The notes under the pieces are model-generated. The model was not told the origin of the DNA. It did no database searches and worked only from the letters and a program-made list of their open reading frames with translations. Below, piece after piece: positions 1-9,372 of a DNA stretch of 64,000 nucleotides; within the stretch, counting starts at the first letter, position 1, and each line of letters starts with the position of its first letter. The DNA lies in NCBI GenBank assembly GCA_031385005.1, contig JANNBB010000027.1, forward strand, positions 1 through 64,000, read 5' to 3'. Source of the DNA: JADKIH01 sp031385005. GTDB lineage: Bacteria; Bacteroidota; Bacteroidia; AKYH767-A; 2013-40CM-41-45. The translations under genes were made by a program, and so were the position numbers.

Positions 1-1837
1 CACAACGGTTAAAATTGCTGATGGTAGCGTAACTCCGGCTAAACTTTCTGCCGGTAGTGTTTCAACAGCCAGTATTGCTGATGGAAGTATTACGACAATT
101 AAACTGGCAGATGATAATGTGACGACTGCAAAGATTGCAGATAACAGCATTACTACACCAAAGATTGCTGATAACAATGTGACAACTGCTAAGATGGTTG
201 ACGCAAGTGTAACAACATCTAAAATTGCAGATAACAATGTAACTACTGCTAAAATGGTAGATGGAAGTGTTACCACATTAAAGATTGCTGATGACAATGT
301 AACGACTGCAAAAATCGCTGACGACAATGTGACCACTGCAAAGATCGCTGATGATAACGTAACCACTGCAAAGATTGCCGATGCAAGTATTACGACAGTA
401 AAAATTGCAGACGGAAGCGTAACTCCTGCTAAACTCTCTGCAGGTAGTGTTTCTACAGCCAGCATTGCTGATGGAAGTATTACGACAATTAAACTGGCTG
501 ATGATAATGTGACAACTGCAAAGATTGCAGACAACAGCATTACCACTCCGAAGATTGCCGATAATAATGTAACTACTGCTAAAATGGTTGACGGTAGCAT
601 TACTACTGCAAAGATTGCCGATAACAACGTAACTACTGCTAAAATGGTAGATGGAAGTGTTACCACTGCAAAGATTGCTGATGACAACGTTACCACTGCT
701 AAGATCGCTGACGACAATGTGACCACTGCAAAGATCGCTGACGATAACGTAACCACTGCAAAGATTGCCGATGCAAGTATCACAACGGTAAAAATCGCAG
801 ACGGAAGCGTAACTCCTGCTAAACTCTCTGCAGGTAGTGTTTCTACAGCCAGCATTGCTGATGGAAGTATTACGACAATTAAACTGGCTGATGATAATGT
901 GACAACTGCAAAGATTGCTGACGGAAACGTGACTACTGTGAAAATCGCAGATGCCAATGTAACTACTGCCAAGATTGCTGACGGAAACGTAACAACTGTG
1001 AAAATCGCAGACGCCAATGTAACAACCGCTAAAATTGCAGATGCAAATGTAACCACTGTTAAAATTGCAGATGATAATGTGACCACAGCAAAGATCGCTG
1101 ACGATAATGTTACCACTGCTAAGATTGCTGACGCAAACGTAACAACTGTGAAAATCGCAGACGCCAATGTTACTACCGCAAAAATTGCTGATGCAAACGT
1201 AACCACGGCCAAAATTGCCGATGGAAGTATCACAACCGCTAAGATTGCCAATTTAGCAGTAGGAACAAGCGAAATAAATAATGCTGCCGTAACCTATTCT
1301 AAAATCCAGGACGTAAGCGCCTCAGATAAAGTAATGGGTCGTATAACTGCCGGTGCTGGTGTTATGGAAGAAATATCCACCACCGGTTCAGGTGATGTAG
1401 CAAGAGCGGTATCGCCTGCATTTACAGGTACACCTACTGCTCCAACTGCCGCTGCCGGCACAAACACAACTCAAATTGCCACAACCGCATATACTAAAAC
1501 TGAAATCCAGGAAAGCGAAGTGAAGGAAACAGTCAATGCCGGTGGTGTAACATTAGCTGTGAACCATGCCGGTAAAATAGTAGCAACACAAAATAGCGGA
1601 TGGCCTGCATTCCCTGAAAACCTTCCGAATGGTTTTACTTGCACGATCGTTAATTATTCAAATGCAACTTATACTTCAAATTCTTTGTCAACTGCCATGT
1701 TCTTTCATAATGTATTAGGATGGAATGGCGGTGCAGGTGATCCGACCTTTAGTATCAAATCCGGTGGTACTGTAAAAGTTACCGTTATTGATATTGGAGC
1801 ATCGAAATGCTATTTCATCACCGGTGACATATTTTAA
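1..1837 (+). CDS. Fibre-like surface protein with ten-residue repeats (5' end outside window)
   Basis: The reading frame is open from base 2 to the stop at 1835-1837, so at least 611 residues are present and the true start lies to the left. A GTG at 119 is an ordinary repeat codon, not a start. Residues 1 to about 416 are roughly 41 tandem units of the pattern NVTTAKIADD, each with hydrophobic, Thr-pair and Asp/Gly positions, as expected for an elongated beta-rich or trimeric fibre. A short linker leads to a segment at about 1428-1494 (GTPTAPTAAAGTNTTQIATT) that closely resembles the repeat of phage tail fibres. The last ~110 residues look like a compact Gly-rich fibre head ending YFITGDIF. 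No T9SS sorting domain is visible. A strong terminator follows. Function is not known; an adhesin or tail-fibre-like surface protein is an inference. Confidence 0.8.
   Translation, partial: TTVKIADGSVTPAKLSAGSVSTASIADGSITTIKLADDNVTTAKIADNSITTPKIADNNVTTAKMVDASVTTSKIADNNVTTAKMVDGSVTTLKIADDNVTTAKIADDNVTTAKIADDNVTTAKIADASITTVKIADGSVTPAKLSAGSVSTASIADGSITTIKLADDNVTTAKIADNSITTPKIADNNVTTAKMVDGSITTAKIADNNVTTAKMVDGSVTTAKIADDNVTTAKIADDNVTTAKIADDNVTTAKIADASITTVKIADGSVTPAKLSAGSVSTASIADGSITTIKLADDNVTTAKIADGNVTTVKIADANVTTAKIADGNVTTVKIADANVTTAKIADANVTTVKIADDNVTTAKIADDNVTTAKIADANVTTVKIADANVTTAKIADANVTTAKIADGSITTAKIANLAVGTSEINNAAVTYSKIQDVSASDKVMGRITAGAGVMEEISTTGSGDVARAVSPAFTGTPTAPTAAAGTNTTQIATTAYTKTEIQESEVKETVNAGGVTLAVNHAGKIVATQNSGWPAFPENLPNGFTCTIVNYSNATYTSNSLSTAMFFHNVLGWNGGAGDPTFSIKSGGTVKVTVIDIGASKCYFITGDIF
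2..1249 (+). repeat. 30-bp coding tandem repeat with 390-bp higher-order period
   Basis: The basic unit is 30 bp (ten codons) and occurs about 41 times with many synonymous differences. On top of it lies a 390-bp period (13 units): the landmark AACTCC.GCTAAACT occurs at 31, 421 and 811. Copies start at about 1, 391 and 781; the third diverges after 918. Bases 407-528 and 797-918 are identical over 122 nt, while copy 1 differs from copy 2 by scattered, mostly synonymous changes. This points to recent segmental duplication of a 13-unit block on top of older decay between single units. Confidence 0.93.
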
Positions 1838-1896
1838 TTTGCTATATGTAATTCAGGGATTAATGTTATTTTAACTAATTCTACTATTACTCCATT

Positions 1897-1940
1897 ACTG
1901 CTTCGGCAAGCTTTAAAACTTGCTGAAGCAGTTTTTTTTT
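1897..1940 (+). terminator. Rho-independent terminator
   Basis: The 14-nt arm ACTGCTTCGGCAAG (1897-1910) pairs with CTTGCTGAAGCAGT (1919-1932) with one G-U pair, an 8-nt loop, and a run of nine T (1932-1940). It ends the transcript of the repeat protein 60 bases upstream. Confidence 0.93.
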
Positions 1941-2241
1941 GATTGAAAATAATGCATTTTTATCCCGACTATTTTTGGGTAATGTTTGGGCTTGGAAAAA
2001 TCCATTCCGAAAAAACACCGTTATTAATAGTGCGTTTTATATTGCCGTTTAATGGTAGATCCGTTAAAAGAAATAGAAAATCCGCTTCAATGAAAGGATA
2101 TTTTTGTATACTTGTTGTAAGGTATAAGTTATATAAGAGGAGAAAAAACGAAAGTGGATTCTGATTTTCTAATTGGAGAAAAATAGTCGAATTTTTAATA
2201 TTCAACTATTTGATAATGGAACATATATAAATAAAAAATTT
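1941..2241. other. Gene-poor stretch before ppx/gppA
   Basis: About 300 bases between the terminator and the likely GTG start at 2242. It holds an AT-rich segment with a possible -7 box TATTTTTG near 2099-2106 but no TTG at the right distance upstream, and an AGGAG at 2138-2142 that precedes no credible gene. Small frames on either strand here have no recognisable protein character. Confidence 0.5.
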
Positions 2242-3159
2242 GTGCGAATAGCAATCTTAGATCTGGGTACAAATACTTTTCATCTACTCATTGCCGATGT
2301 TGTTGGCAAAAAATTTCAAATTCTTCATAAGTCTAAAATTGCTGTGAAGCTCGGTGAAGGAGCCATTCATCATAATTGGATTGCACCCAAACCATTCAGA
2401 AGAGGTATAAACACATTGAAGGGTTTTGCATCAACAATTAAGGAATACAAAGTAAAAAAGAAAATTGCCTATGCAACATCTGCTATCAGAGGTGCTCAGA
2501 ACGGAGTTAATTTTATTCAAACCGCAAAGAAAGAAACAGGCATTCAGATAAACATTATCGATGGTTTACGTGAAGCAGAATTGATTTGCTATGGTGTAAG
2601 ACAATGTGTTCAAGTGGATCGCCCGTTTCTTATTATCGATATTGGTGGAGGTAGCACAGAGTTTATTATTGCAGACGATAAAAAAATATTTTGGAAGAAA
2701 AGTTTTGACATCGGAGCAGCTCGCCTCCTCGAATTATTTAGACCTTCTGATCCCATTACCACAAAGGAGATAAAAGCTATCGAAGCATTTCTGGAGGAAA
2801 AGCTTTTCCCGTTAAAACCTGCATTGTTGAAATTTCCTGTTGATATTCTGGTAGGTTCATCAGGATCCTTCGATACTTTTGCTGAAATGATTGGTTACCG
2901 TTTTAAAAATAAAAATATTATTAAAAATGTTAACTCATATAAATTCGATCTCAACGAATTTAATGAGCTGGCCGGCTCGATCATCCTGTCAAACTTGAAT
3001 CAAAGATTAAAGATGAAAGGGCTCATCAAAATGCGGGTAGATATGATTGTTGTTGCAACCATTTGTACTAATTATATACTTCGTTCTTTTCCAATTAAAG
3101 ATATGTATCTCTCTAAATACGCTTTGAAAGAAGGGGCTCTTTGGGATGCAATTAATTGA
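2242..3159 (+). CDS. Ppx/GppA family phosphatase
   Basis: Exopolyphosphatase or guanosine pentaphosphate phosphohydrolase of the ASKHA (actin/hsp70-like) fold, linking polyphosphate and (p)ppGpp metabolism in the cytoplasm. The first phosphate loop DLGTNTFHLL is at residues 7-16 from the GTG at 2242; YATSAIRGAQNG and a GLREAELI segment carrying the usual catalytic Glu follow; the second phosphate loop IDIGGGSTEF and a VGSSGSFDT segment complete the pattern. At 305 residues it is the short single-module form common in Bacteroidota, without the C-terminal HD domain. The GTG start is chosen because family members begin a few residues before this loop; the only longer alternative is TTG at 2173. 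Which of the two activities it has cannot be told from sequence. Confidence 0.88.
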   Translation: MRIAILDLGTNTFHLLIADVVGKKFQILHKSKIAVKLGEGAIHHNWIAPKPFRRGINTLKGFASTIKEYKVKKKIAYATSAIRGAQNGVNFIQTAKKETGIQINIIDGLREAELICYGVRQCVQVDRPFLIIDIGGGSTEFIIADDKKIFWKKSFDIGAARLLELFRPSDPITTKEIKAIEAFLEEKLFPLKPALLKFPVDILVGSSGSFDTFAEMIGYRFKNKNIIKNVNSYKFDLNEFNELAGSIILSNLNQRLKMKGLIKMRVDMIVVATICTNYILRSFPIKDMYLSKYALKEGALWDAIN

Positions 3160-3250
3160 ACATACAATTGTAATTTCACGACTTGCTGCTTACTTTGCAC
3201 CATTGTTTAGCGGCAACTAATAAATTAATTTAGGTTTCTCACTTATAACT

Positions 3251-4405
3251 ATGAAAATACTCATCATTGACGACGAAAAGGCAATTTGCAACACGCTTAA
3301 AGAAATTCTGGTTTACGAAAAATACGAAGTGGATATTGCTAACGATGGTGCCGAAGGTGTAAAAAAAATTGAATTGGTACATTATGACCTTGTTTTATGC
3401 GACATTAAAATGCCTAAAATGGACGGATTGGAAGTGCTCGGAAAGGTTCAGGAATTAAAACCAGAACTCCCTGTCGTAATGATTTCCGGACATGGAACAA
3501 TCGAAACGGCTGTAGATGCAATTAAAAAAGGTGCTTATGATTATATCTCCAAACCGCCTGATCTCAATCGATTACTTGTTACCGTGCGCAATGCATTAGA
3601 CCGTTCTACTTTAATAACTGAAACAAAGACTTTGCGCCGAAAAATTTTCAAAACGCGGGAAATGATTGGTAATTCTCCCGATATTCTGAAGATAAAAGAA
3701 ATGATAGAAAAAGTGGGTCCTACGGATGCTCGAGTACTAATCACCGGTAGCAATGGAACAGGAAAAGAATTAGTTGCCCGGTGGATTCATGAGAAAAGCA
3801 ACCGTGCTGAAGGACAACTCATCGAAGTAAACTGCGCCGCAATTCCTTCCGAGCTTATCGAAAGCGAATTGTTCGGACATGAAAAAGGCGCGTTTACTTC
3901 TGCCATCAAACAGCGTCTCGGCAAATTTGAATTGGCCAATAACGGTACACTTTTCCTCGATGAAATTGGTGATATGAGTCTATCCGCTCAATCAAAAGTA
4001 TTGCGTGCCTTACAGGAAAACAAAATAACAAGAGTAGGGGGTGAGAAGGAAATTTCTGTGAACCCTCGTGTTATTGCAGCCACTAATAAGGATCTTAAAT
4101 CAGAAATCGAAAAAGGAAATTTTAGAGAGGACTTGTATCACCGATTAAGCGTAATCCTTATTCATGTCCCTTCATTGAACGAAAGAAAGGATGACATCCC
4201 AACCCTAGCAGAAACTTTCGTTAAAGAAATATGCGAGGATTATGGTATGCCGCTAAAACCCCTTACTGCAGATGCGATAAAAGAACTTCAGAAAATAAAC
4301 TGGACGGGCAATATTCGCGAACTTCGTAATGTTGCTGAGCGTTTAGTAATCCTTTCGGATAAGAAAATTACAGATAAGGATGTAGTGCAGTTTGCCAGTA
4401 AGTAA
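3251..4405 (+). CDS. Sigma-54-dependent response regulator lacking the DNA-binding domain
   Basis: NtrC-type activator of 384 residues. Residues 1-120 are a receiver domain with acidic DD at 7-8, phospho-acceptor Asp51 in LCDIKMP and Lys101. Residues ~137-370 are a sigma-54 AAA+ domain: Walker A GSNGTGKE (166-173), the sigma-54 contact loop GAFTSA (213-218), Walker B LFLDEIGD (Asp237, Glu238), and the arginine-finger region FREDLYHRL (291-299). The protein ends about 15 residues after the NIRELRN segment, where family members normally carry a Fis-type helix-turn-helix. No frameshift extension is seen: the stop TAA is followed by AT-rich non-coding DNA. It probably activates sigma-54 without binding an enhancer. 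No partner histidine kinase lies nearby. Confidence 0.93.
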   Translation: MKILIIDDEKAICNTLKEILVYEKYEVDIANDGAEGVKKIELVHYDLVLCDIKMPKMDGLEVLGKVQELKPELPVVMISGHGTIETAVDAIKKGAYDYISKPPDLNRLLVTVRNALDRSTLITETKTLRRKIFKTREMIGNSPDILKIKEMIEKVGPTDARVLITGSNGTGKELVARWIHEKSNRAEGQLIEVNCAAIPSELIESELFGHEKGAFTSAIKQRLGKFELANNGTLFLDEIGDMSLSAQSKVLRALQENKITRVGGEKEISVNPRVIAATNKDLKSEIEKGNFREDLYHRLSVILIHVPSLNERKDDIPTLAETFVKEICEDYGMPLKPLTADAIKELQKINWTGNIRELRNVAERLVILSDKKITDKDVVQFASK

Positions 4406-4593
4406 TTGGTTGATTAGTTGATTAAAGTTGTTCGGGGAAGATTAAGTTTAAACAGTTAACGATTAAATTTTTATAAGAGCAAATGAAAATTGTCTTGTTG
4501 TAAGTTAATCCTTTGATTTGAGAAGGAATAAAACATACAATTAATTTTCCCCTAAGTAGCGCTTTAAACAGCAAATTCCCTATCTTGCAGTAT

Positions 4594-7500
4594 ATGACCA
4601 AGATTTGTATATTTTTTTTAACTATCTTTTTCTTTGCTATTTCGTCATTCGCGCAGTGCGGTAATGATTCTGTTGTAACGACATACATGCGTCAATTCAA
4701 CAATTCCGGACCTACTATACAGATTCAGGTAGATTCCATTGATTTAGTGAATGGTGTCGGTTATACGTCCAGTGCTTCAAGTAGTACCGGTATTCCCGGA
4801 CCCTTGGGGCCAATGTCTGCATATAATTTCACCCGGCATTTGATTTCATACAACTCAAATCATGATACGTTACAATATTTACAATTAGTTGGAAATGGCT
4901 CAGGATACGATAACTACCGGAAAACTGAATTCACTTATACGCCAACATTTCAACCATTAACTAGGACCGAATATTATTGGAACGGAGCCGCCTGGTTGAT
5001 GTCACGCATGGAGTCATTTGCATATTCAGCTAACCTAATCACGAATTATTTATTATCTGACAGTTCAGGAAACATCTTACAAAAAAACTATAGCTACTTC
5101 GGTTCTAATGCTGTTTCTTTGATTTTTCAGTCATGGGTTGGAAGTGTGTGGATAAATGAAACAAGATATTTGTTTACATACAATGCCGGAATCAGAGATT
5201 CGCTTTACTATCAACGTTGGGATCAAACAACCGGATTATGGATAGATAGTGTGAATGCTCACTATGATCCTTCAGATAATTATCTGGCAACGCTCATTCG
5301 TTCGGATACATCACAGTTTGTCAACAGAGCTTTTTTTTCTTCCATCGACACTCTAAATAATCTTAGGCACTACATTATTTACGATAGCCTATTTCAAACC
5401 CATCAAACCTGGTCATATAATTATATTCATGGTTGCTTGAAAATAACAGGATATCAAGAACTCATGCAGGGTTCTGGTGGCTCTGATAACTATACTTACG
5501 ATCAATATGGTGTTCTTATACATTATAGATCATCTAGAAATGGTACAATGAATTTTTCCCATGATGAAAATAGGGATTTTGATAGCTTATATCGTCCGAT
5601 ATTGTATTCTTATGGGGGCAGTTCAAATGTAAGTAGTTACGATACAAAATTTCTCTATGAATACGCAGATGCGAATCACATTAATAGTTTTCAACTTGTC
5701 CCCGTATCGGGACATCGATGCCAAGGAGATACTCTTGCATTATTATCGGTGAATACAGGAGGCTGTGGCACGTTGCATTATTTATGGACACCTGCAGTTG
5801 GATTAAGTTCAGATACTATTGCCACACCGATTATTACAATTACTGATTCAATTTCATATATTATTACTATTACTGACTCGATTGGGCAAATGGAAACGGA
5901 TACTCTAGTTGTCATTCCTGAATTGCACAATGTAATATCATTTGACACACTACTTTGCAGTGGCTGTCCGGTTGTGCTTTCCATTAATCCCGGATTTAAT
6001 ACATATTATCAATGGTATAGAAACGATACTTTAATAAATGGAGCTACCGGGTCAAGTTACACAGCAACCATCTCCGGTAATTATTCGGTTCTTGCACATA
6101 ACTCTTATTGTGATTATTTTTCTCAACCTGTTACACTCACATTAAGCGGGCTTACCAGAATTACAGGTCGAATTTTTCTTGACATAGATTCTAATTGCAC
6201 TTTTAATTCAAGTGATAGGGCTTTGTATACCTATGGAACTTCACCTTATCTAATAAAAATTCAGAGACAATATTACACAGCATTCTTAATGCCTGATTCG
6301 AATGGAATTTTCGACATTCCAGTCGATACGGGCTCTTTCAATTTATCTATTGTGAATCCTTCATTGATATATACAGCAGCATGCCCGGATTCAGGAATAA
6401 TCTCCGTGAACGTTCCCAATTTCGGAGACACTATTTCAGGAATTAATCTAGTGCTTAAACCACTCTATAACTGCCAAAGGTTAAGCATCAGCCTATCTGC
6501 CGGAATTATTCGTCCTTGTATGCCGGTAAATGTTTTTGTTCACTATTCAAATGATGGGACAATTGATGAAAATAATGTGTATGCAGATTTGACCATTCCG
6601 CCTGAATTAACAAATTTGACCTCGTCAATACCCTATACGGTAACTGGCAATAAATATCATTTCTCATTACCTGCATTGCCTGTCGGTTCCTTCGGCTCCT
6701 TTATCATTCACGCTGACATCGCATGTAATCCTGCCTATTTAACGGGTGCGACATTGTGTATTGATGCTGAAATCGCTCCAATTGATTTTTGTTCACTTAA
6801 TCCTGATACTTTATGGGATGGAAGTAATGTCAAAGTATCGGCTTATTGTTATAATGATTCAAATGTATGTTTTATCATTCGAAATGATGCAAACCCTGGA
6901 AATGGAAATATGGATACAATTTCTGTATGGCGTCTTTTTGCGAATAACGTATTAATTCAACAAGGTACATTCAGTTTGAATTCAGGAACAGACACCACAC
7001 TTTGTTTTCAGTCAGACGGTAGAACATTCCGTTTGGAGGCAGACCAGACAAGTGGATTTCCAATAAATAATTTTCCTTTTGCAAGTATTGAGCGGTGCGG
7101 TGTTTTGCCAAACGGAGGAAATTATTCACTGGGCGAAATTCTTCAACATCCGCCACAAAATATTTTACCATTCTATAACACCTATTGCTCTATTGTACGG
7201 AGTTCATTTGATCCGAATTCCAAAACGGTACAACCCACAGGTCTATATTCAGGTACCAATGATCGTCTAAAATACCGGATTGATTTCCAAAACACAGGCA
7301 ATGACACTGCTATTAACGTTAAGATCATTGATGAAACATATAATGTATTTGATTATTCATCTATACAACTACTTGCTTCTTCACATAGCTATAATTTCCA
7401 GATAGACGGAAGCAAATTTATCTGGCAATTTGATTCGATTAATTTACCGGACAGTAATATTAATGAGCCATTATCACATGGTTTTGTCGAATTCAGTATT

Positions 7501-8310
7501 AAGCCACGTGTTGGATTTCCAATGGGATATGTTATTTCTAATATGGCTGAAATATATTTTGACTCTAATCCGGTAATAAACACTTCTTACACTCAAACAA
7601 TAATTTGTGATATTAAAGTACCATCTGCAGCAATCCAACCTTCAGGAATCATATGTCACTCTATGGCTCTTACATTGATTGTGCAAAATGAGTACGGAGG
7701 CTCAAATCCATCTATTGTTTGGTGGAAAAATGGCGTTCAACTCTCACAAACTAATGACACGATTTCCCTTACCGGACTTGTTAACGGTGATATTATAAGG
7801 GTTAGAATAAATAGCAATTATCCATGTGCTCAACCTGACACAGTTTCCTCTACTTATACCATTCAATTTCCAGATCCAGAGATTTCATACCAGCCACCAC
7901 ATCTTCAATCTTCACTTGCATTAAGCTATCAATGGTTTTACAACGGTTCATTATTGATTGGTGATACAAATCAAACGATAACTCCTATTCAAAACGGATC
8001 ATTTCAAGTGCAAACGATCGATTCCAATGGTTGCACTTCAATTTCATCGATCTACTATTTTAATTACACAGGAATTAAACAATTGACATCTGACTTTATC
8101 CTTTATCCAAATCCAGCTAATCAATCAATAACAATTGAAGGACTAAAAGAAGACGTGCATTTACTTCTCATGGACATGTCCGGGAAAATTCTAAGGTCAT
8201 ATTTTGCACCAAAGTTTCCCGTTTCAGTTGCAAACCTAGCTCCCGGAATGTACTTCATCCGAATAGTTGAAAGTAATTGTTATTTGAGATTGATTATTCA
8301 GCATGATTAA
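4594..8310 (+). CDS. Large secreted protein with T9SS type A sorting domain
   Basis: 1238 residues from ATG 4594 (an in-frame TTG at 4585 is rejected because the signal peptide begins at this ATG). Residues 1-20 are a signal peptide (KICIFFLTIFFFAISSFAQ). The N-terminal ~370 residues contain loosely repeated Tyr/Trp-rich strands (W...W.....Y.Y patterns) typical of exported Bacteroidota proteins. Ig/PKD-like segments follow (LHYLWTPAVGLSSD; YYQWYRNDTLINGATGSSY), then an SdrD-like GRIFLDIDSNC segment and a conserved T9SS-associated module (DPNSKTVQPTG... FQNTGNDTA... MAEIYFDSNPVINT). Residues ~1162-1238 form the sorting domain (LYPNPANQSITIEG... LAPGMYFIRI). Expected to be exported to the Sec system, passed through the T9SS, and anchored or released at the cell surface. 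Ligand unknown. Confidence 0.9.
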   Translation: MTKICIFFLTIFFFAISSFAQCGNDSVVTTYMRQFNNSGPTIQIQVDSIDLVNGVGYTSSASSSTGIPGPLGPMSAYNFTRHLISYNSNHDTLQYLQLVGNGSGYDNYRKTEFTYTPTFQPLTRTEYYWNGAAWLMSRMESFAYSANLITNYLLSDSSGNILQKNYSYFGSNAVSLIFQSWVGSVWINETRYLFTYNAGIRDSLYYQRWDQTTGLWIDSVNAHYDPSDNYLATLIRSDTSQFVNRAFFSSIDTLNNLRHYIIYDSLFQTHQTWSYNYIHGCLKITGYQELMQGSGGSDNYTYDQYGVLIHYRSSRNGTMNFSHDENRDFDSLYRPILYSYGGSSNVSSYDTKFLYEYADANHINSFQLVPVSGHRCQGDTLALLSVNTGGCGTLHYLWTPAVGLSSDTIATPIITITDSISYIITITDSIGQMETDTLVVIPELHNVISFDTLLCSGCPVVLSINPGFNTYYQWYRNDTLINGATGSSYTATISGNYSVLAHNSYCDYFSQPVTLTLSGLTRITGRIFLDIDSNCTFNSSDRALYTYGTSPYLIKIQRQYYTAFLMPDSNGIFDIPVDTGSFNLSIVNPSLIYTAACPDSGIISVNVPNFGDTISGINLVLKPLYNCQRLSISLSAGIIRPCMPVNVFVHYSNDGTIDENNVYADLTIPPELTNLTSSIPYTVTGNKYHFSLPALPVGSFGSFIIHADIACNPAYLTGATLCIDAEIAPIDFCSLNPDTLWDGSNVKVSAYCYNDSNVCFIIRNDANPGNGNMDTISVWRLFANNVLIQQGTFSLNSGTDTTLCFQSDGRTFRLEADQTSGFPINNFPFASIERCGVLPNGGNYSLGEILQHPPQNILPFYNTYCSIVRSSFDPNSKTVQPTGLYSGTNDRLKYRIDFQNTGNDTAINVKIIDETYNVFDYSSIQLLASSHSYNFQIDGSKFIWQFDSINLPDSNINEPLSHGFVEFSIKPRVGFPMGYVISNMAEIYFDSNPVINTSYTQTIICDIKVPSAAIQPSGIICHSMALTLIVQNEYGGSNPSIVWWKNGVQLSQTNDTISLTGLVNGDIIRVRINSNYPCAQPDTVSSTYTIQFPDPEISYQPPHLQSSLALSYQWFYNGSLLIGDTNQTITPIQNGSFQVQTIDSNGCTSISSIYYFNYTGIKQLTSDFILYPNPANQSITIEGLKEDVHLLLMDMSGKILRSYFAPKFPVSVANLAPGMYFIRIVESNCYLRLIIQHD

Positions 8311-8410
8311 ATTTAAGAATTGATTAGTAGCGGAGTGATTATCTGTTTGGGTATCTGTTATTGTAAGCCATGTCTTTTAGGAGGAGTGCATAGCATTTAA
8401 GATCACCTAA

Positions 8411-9313
8411 TTAAAAAAAGTACTCATACCTCGTCCCAAAGTGCTTATCCCTTCCACCTCTGGAAGTGTCCATCTCATAGGTCTGTTCCGCAATAACGTT
8501 TCCGTCTTCGTCGTATTCAAACATGTTTTTTCGAAGAAGTAGTCCGTTATCATCATACAGTTCTTGGATTGTAAGGTTATCCTTTTCGTTGTAAGAATAT
8601 TTTAAAGTCTTACTGTAAAAATCTTTATAAATTTTTTCAATAATATTTCCCCTTTCATCATACGTGTTTTGAACGCTTGCAATTAGTTTTCCTTGTGGAG
8701 TGGTTTGTAACGAGGACAGTTCTTTTCCATTTTCATTAAACTTAAGTAATGTTTTAGAAACAAGCACTCCTTTTTCATCGAACTCATTTTCTTCAACCTG
8801 ATTATTTTCAGAAAGCGAAAAGGTGATTTTCGATAGAATTACTTTATCCTGATTGAATGTAGTTCTGTCATTTATGTTGCCTTTTTCGTCATACTTTATT
8901 TCTTCTCTTGAAATCAAAAGACCTTCTTCATCATAACGGATAATTGCAGTTACATTATCTTTTTCATCGTATTCATATTCCGTCTTCTCACCTGAATCGT
9001 CACCATAATATTTTATTTCAGAAATCAGCAGCCCCTTTTCATTACGCGTCAGTACCCTCTTTTCGGTAGCATCATCCAGCGCATACAAAAGTGTGTGAGT
9101 TAATAGTTTGCCATTCGAATTGAAGGTGTAAGAGTTTTTTTCTTCTATTTCTCCGGTTGAATCGTATTTAATTTCTTCAATAATGTTTCCATCGTCATCA
9201 AATAAAACTTCCATATCAACAAATTCCTCATCGGCATGACTAGTCAAATCGGAAAAATTAAAATTCCTGTAATTCTGATTGTAACGCTTAAGAGATTTTA
9301 TTTTCTTTTTCAT
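8411..9313 (-). CDS. Cytoplasmic repeat protein of unknown function
   Basis: 300 residues, not assignable to a characterised family. After a basic N-terminus (MKKKIKSLKRYNQN) the protein is made of about a dozen degenerate 20-25-residue repeats of the form YDEKGNIxExIxYDxxGxLxx, similar in style to YD or toxin-like repeats but without a signal peptide, membrane segment or sorting domain. It is strongly acidic and likely folds as a beta-hairpin solenoid. It lies 59 bases downstream of alaS on the same strand and may be co-transcribed with it; no terminator is visible between them. It converges with the T9SS gene upstream in the window. Confidence 0.75.
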   Translation of the reverse strand: MKKKIKSLKRYNQNYRNFNFSDLTSHADEEFVDMEVLFDDDGNIIEEIKYDSTGEIEEKNSYTFNSNGKLLTHTLLYALDDATEKRVLTRNEKGLLISEIKYYGDDSGEKTEYEYDEKDNVTAIIRYDEEGLLISREEIKYDEKGNINDRTTFNQDKVILSKITFSLSENNQVEENEFDEKGVLVSKTLLKFNENGKELSSLQTTPQGKLIASVQNTYDERGNIIEKIYKDFYSKTLKYSYNEKDNLTIQELYDDNGLLLRKNMFEYDEDGNVIAEQTYEMDTSRGGRDKHFGTRYEYFF

Positions 9314-9372
9314 AATTTGTCAGAATAATAATCAGTTTTTATTTGAATCCCTATTAATTTAAATGAAAGTAA

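Noticed and set aside
119..121. GTG as start of the first gene
   Set aside because: The frame is open to the window edge and the same repeat sequence continues upstream of it.
1..1250. Regular short repeats suggesting a CRISPR array
   Set aside because: The repeats are 30-bp, contiguous, in frame and coding, with no unique spacers and no cas genes.
1943..2164. 73-residue open frame
   Set aside because: No recognisable protein pattern, directly after a terminator, in an AT-rich gap; chance frame.
4422..4688. 88-residue minus-strand frame
   Set aside because: Overlaps the signal-peptide start of the large T9SS gene and has no family features.
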